A stretch of DNA of 35,931 nucleotides from Gammaproteobacteria bacterium HGW-Gammaproteobacteria-11 (GTDB lineage Bacteria > Pseudomonadota > Gammaproteobacteria > Pseudomonadales > Pseudomonadaceae): assembly GCA_002840055.1 (NCBI GenBank), contig PGZJ01000012.1, positions 1 through 35,931 of the forward strand, given 5' to 3'. The translations under genes and the position numbers were made by a program. The notes beneath the pieces are model-generated. The model was given only the letters and a program-made list of their open reading frames with translations, did no database searches and was not told the origin of the DNA. Below, piece by piece: positions 6,733-14,180 of the stretch (positions are counted from its first letter, which is position 1; each line of letters starts with the position of its first letter).

Positions 6733-9503
6733 GCACCAGCCCCCGCCAGGCGCGGCTCCAACTCCTGCCAATTCTTGCGGCTGACGTGATTGTGTCCGCC
6801 GTGGCGAGTGATTGGTACGCAGTAACGAACGGTTGCCAGCGGCGCGGGAGAGGCGAAGATAAGCGCAAAACCGAACTCAGCAGCTGTGTCGATCAAGCTC
6901 GTCTGGTTTGGCCCATCAAGCGCCAGCGCCTCATCCAAGTAGCAGGCAGCCCGAACCGAATAGCGCTTGTCCTGCATCTGGTGCAGTAGCGCCAGCCCCG
7001 TTACCAACTTTGCCATCAGCACCGTGCCGTTGGAGGCAGCGCCATCAATATCAGCAAAGGCCTCAGGTTTCTGGCCCTCTTTACCGACGATGAAGCTCAG
7101 ACGAAACAGATGCTCAACAGCCAGACCGCCTCGGGCATCACCCTCTCGGATCAGCAGGGCCTTTGCCCGTGTGAGACTCTCATCATCGAGCACACTTCCG
7201 TGGTCGAACAGCTCAAAGCTCTGGCCTGAATCCACCTGCTCCGCTGTGCTGATAAGCGCCTCGATCGCCCAGACCAGCTCCCGCTCGTCTTCAGGCTCGA
7301 TCTTGAATACCGAAAGGTCGGACAACCGACGCCGGCCGATCAGCTGGTTGAATTGGCGCATCTTGGCCTTGAAATCGTTCAGGCTGCCTCGCAATTGCCG
7401 CAGGCACGCCGTGACGTTGACCACCGCTGTGCGCGCCTTACGCTCGATGGCCTCGAACTCTTGGGGCAGATGCCGGCCAAACTCGATCATCAGGCGGATC
7501 TCTTCGTCAGGATCGTCGGCCGTCTGGAACTTGGTCAAACCATCCGCATGCAGCTCGGCGAGCAACCCACGTACATCAGTTTCAAGGCTCAGCAGCCGGC
7601 GGCAGTCCTGCTGATACTCTCGCAGGTGCTCGGCCAACTGCTCAATAGCCAGCTCTGCAGCCCCAACCCACGTGTGATGCGGCAGATCAGCCAGATAGCT
7701 GAAGATAGGGTCACCATCACTGCGCCGATCGCGGCCAGTACAGATCTCCCCGTGCTGGCCGTCGAGTTCATCCTGCTGCTTACGTATGCCATCCAGCTGT
7801 TCTCGAAGACGCTGCACCTCGGCCTGGACTCCTCTCAGCTTGGCCTCCAAATCAGCCAAGACGCTCCGGCAGTCCAACAGAGATCGCTCGCGCTCAGCTC
7901 CGCGCTCGCGCAAGATGGCGAGATCGTCAAAGGCTTCCAGCTCGCGCAGGGCCTGCTGGTAGTCATGCTCTCGTTCAAGCTTGAGTGCCTCAGCGGCCCG
8001 AATTTGCTCCGCAGCCTGTAGCTGCTCATCGACCTGAGCCAGCTGGCGCTGAAGGTCAGACAACTCCTGATCGATTTCTTCAGCGCTGCGCTGACGGTGC
8101 TGGTCGGGCAGGTCAGCCAACTGCAGATCCAGTCCCGGCAGTTCAAGGCGGCCAGCCTGGCTGAGCCATTTCTCAAGGCTTTGATGCAGTTGCTCGCCGT
8201 TGAGACGGAAGCAGCTCTCCGGCAGCGTCATAACCTCCCGTGCGAACAGCCGGTTCAGGGCAGCCAGCTGCTCCGCGTTCAACTCCCGCTGCAGATGCTG
8301 ATAGAGGTTGCCCGCCAGGCTTGCTCTTTCGCGACTGAGCCGCTGCACGTCCTGCGTAACCCTGTTGCGATCGCGAACAATCTCATTGGGGCTTCGACCC
8401 TGTACTCCGGCAACGAGCGCAACCTGGGCCTCGTAGGCTGCACGCGCATGCTCGATGCTACGCTCCAGCGTCTCGCGTCGGTCGATCAGCGTGAACCGGC
8501 GCTCCAGTTCAGCCTGCCGCTCACCCTCGCGCTTCAGCGCAGCCTCAGTCTGCAGGCTGCGCTCACGGGCAGCAGACCACTCTACCCGGTCATGTTGCAG
8601 CTGCTCTTCGGCTTGCTCGATGCCGGCGCGGGTCTGTTGCAGGTCAGCTGAGCGAGACTGGTAATAGCTCTGCCAGTCCTGCAGCGCCTGATCGATCAGC
8701 GGACGGAGGTGAAACAACTTGCCGCGCAACTGCAAGCGCTCCTCATACAGCGTTTCGAGGCGGCCGATCCGTTCCAGCTGCTTTTGGGCAGCTTGGTACT
8801 GCTCTCGGTCGGCATTTACATCGGCGAAAGCTTTGTCCCACTCCTGCTTGAAGTCGATGCCCGCGTCCGAAAGATCTCGGTGAAAGATCTGCAACAGGTA
8901 GTCCTTCACCTCCTTGGATTGCAGCTTGTCCAAGCGCAGAGTTCGGGTGAGCACCCGTTGGAATACCTCAGCGTGGCGGGCCTGCTCCAGGCGGAAAATT
9001 GTGAAGTCACCGTTTTCTCCCCGCCCCCGCCGACTGTTGCCATACACCATGCTGGTGAACTCGCTACCGCTATAGCGTTGGGCGAGCAAGCCGCGAGTGG
9101 CTAAATGACTCAGCAGCTGCGGTTGTGCCACCAGACAGCCGTCATCGCGCCGGTAGTCATCGAGGTTCAGTTGGCCACGGTAAGCGAAGTATTCGTAGTC
9201 GTTGCTGACACCCTTGCCAACACATCCCAGCACCACACTGCCCGACTCAGGAAGCAGCACCTCCAGCAGGATGTAGGCGCTGTTGTTGGGGAAATAGAAG
9301 CGCCGACTGCGTTCTACGTCGTGTGGACCAAAGTCCATCCGCCGCCGGTCGATGATCAGCAAGAACTGCAAGGCATTGATCAGACTGGTCTTGCCTGTAT
9401 TGTTCGGAGCCACCAACGATACAGACGCATCCAAAGGTAACTCTGCGCGCTCGTAGCCTGCACTGTTAAGCAGCACGAGCCGTTGAAATCCATAATCCAT
9501 CAT
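6729..9503 (-). CDS. jetC: Wadjet JetC / MksB: SMC-like ATPase
   Basis: 924 residues. A Walker A motif APNNTGKTSL is at about residues 32-41. It is followed by long heptad-rich coiled coils interrupted by a hinge-like region, then a C-terminal ATPase lobe with NGTVLMAKLVTGLALL (signature) and YLDEALALDG (Walker B) near residue 865. The architecture is that of SMC-like motors which extrude plasmid DNA. Length is close to pseudomonad MksB. The start overlaps jetB by 4 bp (ATGA). Both ATPase halves look complete. Confidence 0.9.
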   Translation of the reverse strand: MMDYGFQRLVLLNSAGYERAELPLDASVSLVAPNNTGKTSLINALQFLLIIDRRRMDFGPHDVERSRRFYFPNNSAYILLEVLLPESGSVVLGCVGKGVSNDYEYFAYRGQLNLDDYRRDDGCLVAQPQLLSHLATRGLLAQRYSGSEFTSMVYGNSRRGRGENGDFTIFRLEQARHAEVFQRVLTRTLRLDKLQSKEVKDYLLQIFHRDLSDAGIDFKQEWDKAFADVNADREQYQAAQKQLERIGRLETLYEERLQLRGKLFHLRPLIDQALQDWQSYYQSRSADLQQTRAGIEQAEEQLQHDRVEWSAARERSLQTEAALKREGERQAELERRFTLIDRRETLERSIEHARAAYEAQVALVAGVQGRSPNEIVRDRNRVTQDVQRLSRERASLAGNLYQHLQRELNAEQLAALNRLFAREVMTLPESCFRLNGEQLHQSLEKWLSQAGRLELPGLDLQLADLPDQHRQRSAEEIDQELSDLQRQLAQVDEQLQAAEQIRAAEALKLEREHDYQQALRELEAFDDLAILRERGAERERSLLDCRSVLADLEAKLRGVQAEVQRLREQLDGIRKQQDELDGQHGEICTGRDRRSDGDPIFSYLADLPHHTWVGAAELAIEQLAEHLREYQQDCRRLLSLETDVRGLLAELHADGLTKFQTADDPDEEIRLMIEFGRHLPQEFEAIERKARTAVVNVTACLRQLRGSLNDFKAKMRQFNQLIGRRRLSDLSVFKIEPEDERELVWAIEALISTAEQVDSGQSFELFDHGSVLDDESLTRAKALLIREGDARGGLAVEHLFRLSFIVGKEGQKPEAFADIDGAASNGTVLMAKLVTGLALLHQMQDKRYSVRAACYLDEALALDGPNQTSLIDTAAEFGFALIFASPAPLATVRYCVPITRHGGHNHVSRKNWQELEPRLAGAGA

Positions 9504-10099
9504 GCTGGCTCATCCTCTTCGCTGGTCTCGATGGCCTCGGTCACATCAATACCCTCTTCCAACTCGTCGTCCTGCTCCCCGGCCAGCTTCACAAAATGAT
9601 CCAGATACCGCCAGACGGCAGGCAATAGCCGCCAACCTCCGGCAGCTGACTCAGCAAAACCATACACACAAGCACGATCGAGCAGCCCTACGAGCGACTC
9701 TTCCTCTAGCCCCTCGGCCAAAAGCAAGTCATGGCCACGCTCAAGCAGCTTGGCCAGCACAGCGCGATCAATGATCCAGTCACCGAAGCGGTGCAGGTGC
9801 ATACCTTCATCGGCCTTCAACTCGAACAGCAGCATAAACAACAGCGCCAGCTGGCGTGTGGTGCGGCTGACGTTGCTGCTCGCATTGTCGAAGTGGAACC
9901 AGGCAAATCCGCGCCTATCCACGCGCAGTGTGAAGCCAAGACGCCCGAAAAGCTCCTGGTACTGCTCCTGCTCTTTCTCGAGCTCAGCCCACAGAGCGGG
10001 CTCTGCAATGTGATTCAGGTGCTTGCCCGCATTGAACAACTCGAACAGCGGGCCAAGGCTCGGCAAACGCCCCAGATGAAGTGTGACGGCTTGATTCAT
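9500..10099 (-). CDS. jetB: Wadjet JetB / MksE: KITE-type subunit
   Basis: A 199-residue protein with winged-helix-like content (RTTRQLALLFMLLFELKADEG, LLDRACVYGFAESAAGGWRLLPAVWRYLDHF) and an acidic tail. It lies between the kleisin-like gene and the SMC gene, overlapping each by 4 bp. In MksBEF/Wadjet complexes the JetB dimer bridges the JetA kleisin to the JetC motor. Assignment relies on position, size and overall character more than on a crisp motif. Confidence 0.82.
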   Translation of the reverse strand: MNQAVTLHLGRLPSLGPLFELFNAGKHLNHIAEPALWAELEKEQEQYQELFGRLGFTLRVDRRGFAWFHFDNASSNVSRTTRQLALLFMLLFELKADEGMHLHRFGDWIIDRAVLAKLLERGHDLLLAEGLEEESLVGLLDRACVYGFAESAAGGWRLLPAVWRYLDHFVKLAGEQDDELEEGIDVTEAIETSEEDEPA

Positions 10100-11340
10100 C
10101 GTGCGGGTATTCCATGAGGGTAGTGAGTGACGCGCAGCCGATTAAGGTCAGTACTGAGCTTCTGGTCGTCCTGCTGAAACTCCCACTCCGGCTCCCTGAC
10201 AAGCTCGTGGTAAAGGCGCAGGACAGTGGCATCATCCAGGTAGGCGTAGTTCGTCCGTATCCAGTCAAGCAGGCTAGGCACAGGGCCACTGGCAGCCAGG
10301 CGCTCGCGCAGCTCGACACCATCGACGAACTGCAGCTCTGTTGCTGACTCAGCTGGAGCTTCATCGGGGAAGGCCTGACTCACAGGCTCATATGCCAGGG
10401 CCTCAGCCATGATGGTGAGCACCTCATCGCCAACCGTTACCCGCCGGGGACGCTCTGCGCGCCAGACAGGGAAGTCAGGTTGGCGGAATGTCCGCGACAA
10501 GCCTCGCTTTCGCACCTGTCCGAGTAGTTGGCTGACGGCAGCAGACAGGCTGTTATGCCGCCTGAGCTCTTCACGCAACGGTAAAAGCGTGTCACTGCAC
10601 TGCTTAAGCACCTCCCGGCCCAGCCGACGCAGCTCTTTGACCTGGAAGCCGGTCTGACGTACCAACATACGCAAGGTGTAAAGCGCGCCCTGAACAGCGA
10701 GTTTCTCCTGGCAGTAGTCAATCTGCCGTTCTGCATCCTCCAGCAACCGGTAAAAGCTGCCGGACGGGCCGCTATCCATCATTTCTGCCATCGGCTCGAT
10801 GTAATCATCATAGGCCTGCAGCACTTGACGGTAACGCCGCTCGGCCGGCACATGGGCCTCAGTGCTCTTGGCTTTCTCGGCGATTTCGAGAATGGCGTGG
10901 CGATCCTGATCCAGCTGCTGGGCAATCTGACGGAACAGCTCGGTGAGCTGGACGGCAGACTGACGCAGTAGATCCAGGTCGTTGCCTTCGATCGCCTCGT
11001 TCAGGCGCCCCGTGGCATCGCGAATACCCTGCACCCGCGCCTGCAGAACAGCCGAGAGCCCAAGCTCATGCTCACGGGTCAGCCCGCGGACGAATTCGAG
11101 CACGTAAGGGTTGAGCTGCAGCAGTTCATCCCTCGGAAGCACGCGGAGAATTTCGGTGTTGATCAGCGCTCGCAGAACAGTCTCACGAGCGTCTTGAGGC
11201 ATGCCTGGATTGACCTTGCCGATCAGCGCCAGCACCTGCTCCGCCTCAAAGGATGGAGTCTCTCGGGAGCGCTGCACCAGCCACTCGACCACCGACCAGT
11301 TGCTATAAAGGGCAAACACCAGAGAACGTGGGTTGGCCAT
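10096..11340 (-). CDS. jetA: Wadjet JetA / MksF: kleisin subunit
   Basis: The ATG at 11340 with GAGGAA upstream gives 414 residues (MANPRSLVFALYSNWSVVEW). The frame is open for 52 more codons upstream but without a ribosome binding site. The N-terminal winged helix, central helical bundle (AQQLDQDRHAILEIAEKAKS) and C-terminal winged helix fit MksF/JetA kleisins. First gene of the jetABCD block. It begins 122 bp after the RNA ligase gene, so it may be read from the upstream operon, from its own promoter, or both. Confidence 0.85.
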   Translation of the reverse strand: MANPRSLVFALYSNWSVVEWLVQRSRETPSFEAEQVLALIGKVNPGMPQDARETVLRALINTEILRVLPRDELLQLNPYVLEFVRGLTREHELGLSAVLQARVQGIRDATGRLNEAIEGNDLDLLRQSAVQLTELFRQIAQQLDQDRHAILEIAEKAKSTEAHVPAERRYRQVLQAYDDYIEPMAEMMDSGPSGSFYRLLEDAERQIDYCQEKLAVQGALYTLRMLVRQTGFQVKELRRLGREVLKQCSDTLLPLREELRRHNSLSAAVSQLLGQVRKRGLSRTFRQPDFPVWRAERPRRVTVGDEVLTIMAEALAYEPVSQAFPDEAPAESATELQFVDGVELRERLAASGPVPSLLDWIRTNYAYLDDATVLRLYHELVREPEWEFQQDDQKLSTDLNRLRVTHYPHGIPAR

Positions 11341-11462
11341 GGCAATGTTCCTCAATCCTTGGTGAACTGGCCTTATCGGCGGGCCGTATACATCGGCCAT
11401 TAACCACCCAATTGCGCAAGGCTTCGAAAACCGGATCACACACGGCCACCAGCCCAACAACT
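11341..11462 (-). promoter_or_regulatory. Possible jetABCD promoter region
   Basis: The 122-bp gap between the RNA ligase stop and jetA contains, on the minus strand, an extended -10 shape TG-TATACG (TATACG at 11390-11385) about 45 bp before the jetA start. No good -35 box is placed at 17 bp, although TTGGGT lies 15 bp upstream. A separate promoter for the Wadjet genes is plausible but unproven. Confidence 0.3.
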
Positions 11463-12155
11463 TTACTTGGCTATTAAATACTTCACTCGATTCCACTCAA
11501 TAGCCCGCTTGCGCCAGTGCTGCTCAATGGCTTGGGTAAAGTCAGCGCGTACCAGCTTCGCACGAGCTTCGCACCAGTCGGCGGACTCGCGCCGGATCAC
11601 CAGGCCCTCCAGCGGGCCATCTCGGTAATAGCTCGGAGTATTCTGAACCTGCTTAATAAGTTCCTTAACGCTGGTATGCCCAGAGAACACCTGAGGCACA
11701 AGCGTTAGGCCTGCTTGCTTGGCCAAAGCGTTGCGTCGTCTCGAGCTCCAGAACTTGCCTTTGCTGCGATCATAAACATCGAATACAAGAAGCCAGTCAG
11801 GCAAGGCGGCATAGTCCAGTGAGTGGCGCGCAGCGCACCACTCACCGAACAGCAGTAGATCGGGTCGCAAGACTGCACGAATCGCCTCGCCATGTTGCGC
11901 CAGCCAGGCCGGCAAGCGCGAGAATTGCCCGGCGTGCGGCTCATGCAGGTACTGACCGCGGTTCTGCGCACGCAGCTGGCCGTCGTCCGCCAGCGACAGG
12001 CCGAGATTGGCCCCGTCGAGCTTTTCTTCCACCAGCACGCTGCTCTCCAGTAGTGCCTGTACTTCAGCCGGATCTAGCACTTTGTCGTCACGCGGGGCCT
12101 CTGCCCCGAGCCAGGTCAGGTGAGGGGTGTGGGGGAAGCGGAAAAATTCACCCAT
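11463..12155 (-). CDS. RNA ligase family protein (nucleotidyltransferase core)
   Basis: A 230-residue protein with ATP-dependent ligase motifs: motif I EEKLDGANLG with the adenylated lysine at K45, motif III LLLFGEWCAARHS, motif IIIa WLLVFDVYD, motif IV LEGLVIRRE, and motif V ARAKLVRADF. There is little beyond the nucleotidyltransferase core, as in small Rnl2-like or Rnl1-like ligases rather than DNA ligases. Such enzymes seal nicked or cut RNA, for example phage-encoded repair of tRNAs cut by PrrC. The start is 11 bp after the PIN gene stop, so the two are clearly co-transcribed. Finding it beside an AAA ATPase and a PIN nuclease suggests RNA cutting and repair in one module (inference). Confidence 0.85.
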   Translation of the reverse strand: MGEFFRFPHTPHLTWLGAEAPRDDKVLDPAEVQALLESSVLVEEKLDGANLGLSLADDGQLRAQNRGQYLHEPHAGQFSRLPAWLAQHGEAIRAVLRPDLLLFGEWCAARHSLDYAALPDWLLVFDVYDRSKGKFWSSRRRNALAKQAGLTLVPQVFSGHTSVKELIKQVQNTPSYYRDGPLEGLVIRRESADWCEARAKLVRADFTQAIEQHWRKRAIEWNRVKYLIAK

Positions 12156-12166
12156 GATCTAGATCC

Positions 12167-12709
12167 TCATGGCAGTTCAGGCACTGCCTTGCCTGGAAAC
12201 TTCTTGACGTAGAAACGGCAGGCATCATCGGGGCAGAGAAACTCAACCTTGACGCCGGCGGCTGCCAGAGCCTTCCACCAGTCCAGCCATTTGCAATCGG
12301 CGGCCTGCCAGATAGCTGGCTTGAGCGAGTGGGCATTGGCCACCGCGGCGAACTTGCGGTCCGGTGCATCAAAACTTGGCTGCAAAGCTGCATCCGGAAA
12401 CTCGACAAACTCGTCCGGTGCCAACTCGGTAATACTCACCTGTTCCACATACCTAGGCTGCATGGCGTTACGCAACAGCCACTTCAGAAATTTATCGCCC
12501 ACGCCTTTGGGAGGGTTCAAGCTGGTCTTGTGGTGATACTCACCAAGAATGAGGAAAGCGTCATCTAGCACCACCACTTGCTTACCGTCCTGAATCGACA
12601 GAAGACGCAGCACGCACTCAGCAATGCATTCAGGTGTCACATCGGCGTGCTGTCTGTTAGCTACGAGCAGCACATTGGTATCAATCACCACCCTGGCCAT
12701 CTTCGGCAT
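12167..12709 (-). CDS. PIN-domain nuclease, partner of the AAA ATPase
   Basis: 177-180 residues (ATG at 12709 or 12700). It has a PIN-like acidic set: RVVIDTNVLLVAN (first Asp), AFLILGEYHHKTS (Glu), DAPDRKFAAVANAHS (Asp) and QAADCKWLDWW (C-terminal Asp). PIN enzymes are mostly ribonucleases. It is larger than a VapC and there is no VapB-like partner. Instead it overlaps the AAA ATPase gene by 20-29 bp, the coupling typical of an ATPase sensor with its nuclease effector. The target is unknown. Confidence 0.75.
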   Translation of the reverse strand: MPKMARVVIDTNVLLVANRQHADVTPECIAECVLRLLSIQDGKQVVVLDDAFLILGEYHHKTSLNPPKGVGDKFLKWLLRNAMQPRYVEQVSITELAPDEFVEFPDAALQPSFDAPDRKFAAVANAHSLKPAIWQAADCKWLDWWKALAAAGVKVEFLCPDDACRFYVKKFPGKAVPELP

Positions 12710-14087
12710 CCTTGCGTTGCTTCTGCATGCGTTTGACCGCAGCTAATGTACGACCGGCAATATCGGCCATTTCATCGCCAAAGAATTTATCTGGCCAATT
12801 CTCGATCTCGCCGTAGAGATTAAGCTGCAAGGGCTCCAGTTCAGTTTCAGCACCAGCACGACGGCAGAAATATACAGCCACATCCTGCGGGCGTAGCTCG
12901 CCTTCAGCCACTCGACGCTGCAGCCGATTAAGGAAATGTTCAGAGTGGCTTTCCACGATCAACTGCACATTACGTGCCTTACCATTTTCCCGAGCCTGAA
13001 TCGCTGAGATGAACACATCGGCCAGTTCGGCCTGTACCTGCGGATGCAGGTGTATCTCCGGCTGTTCCATCCAGACGGTCGAGTTAGGCGGGCAATAAAA
13101 TGCCTGAACCAACGCAGGCAGCACCTGCGAGACACCGAAACCAACATCAGTTAGTTTGACCTCGCTGGCGCTGGCATGAGTCTTGACCAAGACCTCATAC
13201 TCTTTGCGCCCCTCCGCCACCGACTGAACCTTGAAACTATCGATAACCCCAAGATCCTCAAGCCACTTAGCGATGAATTCATCAAAGGGCGCATTGTGTC
13301 TCCTTGGGCCTCGATTTAGCTGTCGCCCCTGAGCGCGTGCGGCAAGCAGCGCTGGGATTGATAACTCACCCTTCTGACCGACACTCCCCGGTGTTTCGCC
13401 AGACCAGGTGTAAATGCGTCGTGGATACTCTCGTAACGGCCCAAGGTAGTAGAGCCCATTGAGTGCTGCTTCCAGCTGCAAGGCTAGGTCGTTAAGAAAG
13501 TCAGCATTTTGGAAGCGCGCCCGACTCTGATCAGAGATGCGGTAAAACTTGTCTGGCGCATCCAAGGGCCAGGCTCGACCGTTGGTACGCACCAACTTGT
13601 AATCACCAGCATCCAGATTCCACTTACCTTTGTCATCACGGCCATAACGAAGAGCCAACTTAGGCGCATTAGGTTCTCCAAGCCGATAGCAAAGCTGTTG
13701 AACCTGAGGCTGTTCCTGCTTGTCTGCCAGCATGCTGACATCAATCTGCAGAATATCAGCGACATACTTGCTATGGCTGAGAGGATCACGCACCTCAAGA
13801 CGCTGCTCCGGACGCCACCCTAAGGAAAAGCCCAACACCTTCGTCAGATCATGCTCATGAATGCACTCAGCAAAGGTGCCTAAATCAATTGGCGAATTCT
13901 CATCACCCAACTGTAGAGGCCGCTTGCGATCAGCAGACAGAACAGTTTGCTTAAGAGCCAATAGCAAGTGACCGAGACTACTCTTGCCGGCACTGTTGGC
14001 GCCGAAAATCACCGTCAGAGGCGCAAGACGAATCTCGCCAGTATCCTTCCAGGCTTTAAAATTCTGTATACGCAGAGACGTCAGCAT
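12681..14087 (-). CDS. AAA family ATPase, DUF3696 / OLD-like
   Basis: A 468-residue protein. Walker A FGANSAGKSSL is at residues 29-39 after an SMC/RecF-like opening (LTSLRIQNFKAWKD). Further motifs are the signature VGFGVSQVLPALV, Walker B MEQPEIHLHPQ and a switch His in VESHSEHFLNRL. The C-terminal YFCRRAGAETELEP region and FFGDEM are typical of the DUF3696 group. Related ATPases pair with nucleases in Septu, Gabija and retron systems; here the partner is the overlapping PIN gene. It starts 93 bp after the helicase stop, and the sequence is slightly more A+T-rich than the helicase gene, which may mean a separate insertion into the operon. Confidence 0.85.
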   Translation of the reverse strand: MLTSLRIQNFKAWKDTGEIRLAPLTVIFGANSAGKSSLGHLLLALKQTVLSADRKRPLQLGDENSPIDLGTFAECIHEHDLTKVLGFSLGWRPEQRLEVRDPLSHSKYVADILQIDVSMLADKQEQPQVQQLCYRLGEPNAPKLALRYGRDDKGKWNLDAGDYKLVRTNGRAWPLDAPDKFYRISDQSRARFQNADFLNDLALQLEAALNGLYYLGPLREYPRRIYTWSGETPGSVGQKGELSIPALLAARAQGRQLNRGPRRHNAPFDEFIAKWLEDLGVIDSFKVQSVAEGRKEYEVLVKTHASASEVKLTDVGFGVSQVLPALVQAFYCPPNSTVWMEQPEIHLHPQVQAELADVFISAIQARENGKARNVQLIVESHSEHFLNRLQRRVAEGELRPQDVAVYFCRRAGAETELEPLQLNLYGEIENWPDKFFGDEMADIAGRTLAAVKRMQKQRKDAEDGQGGD

Positions 14088-14180
14088 AAATTCACTCTTT
14101 CATTACTGCCACGCTCAAAAAAATTTCTTGAAACCCCAAGCGCGCCATTAACTTATCCGAACAAAATAACAGTCACCGCT

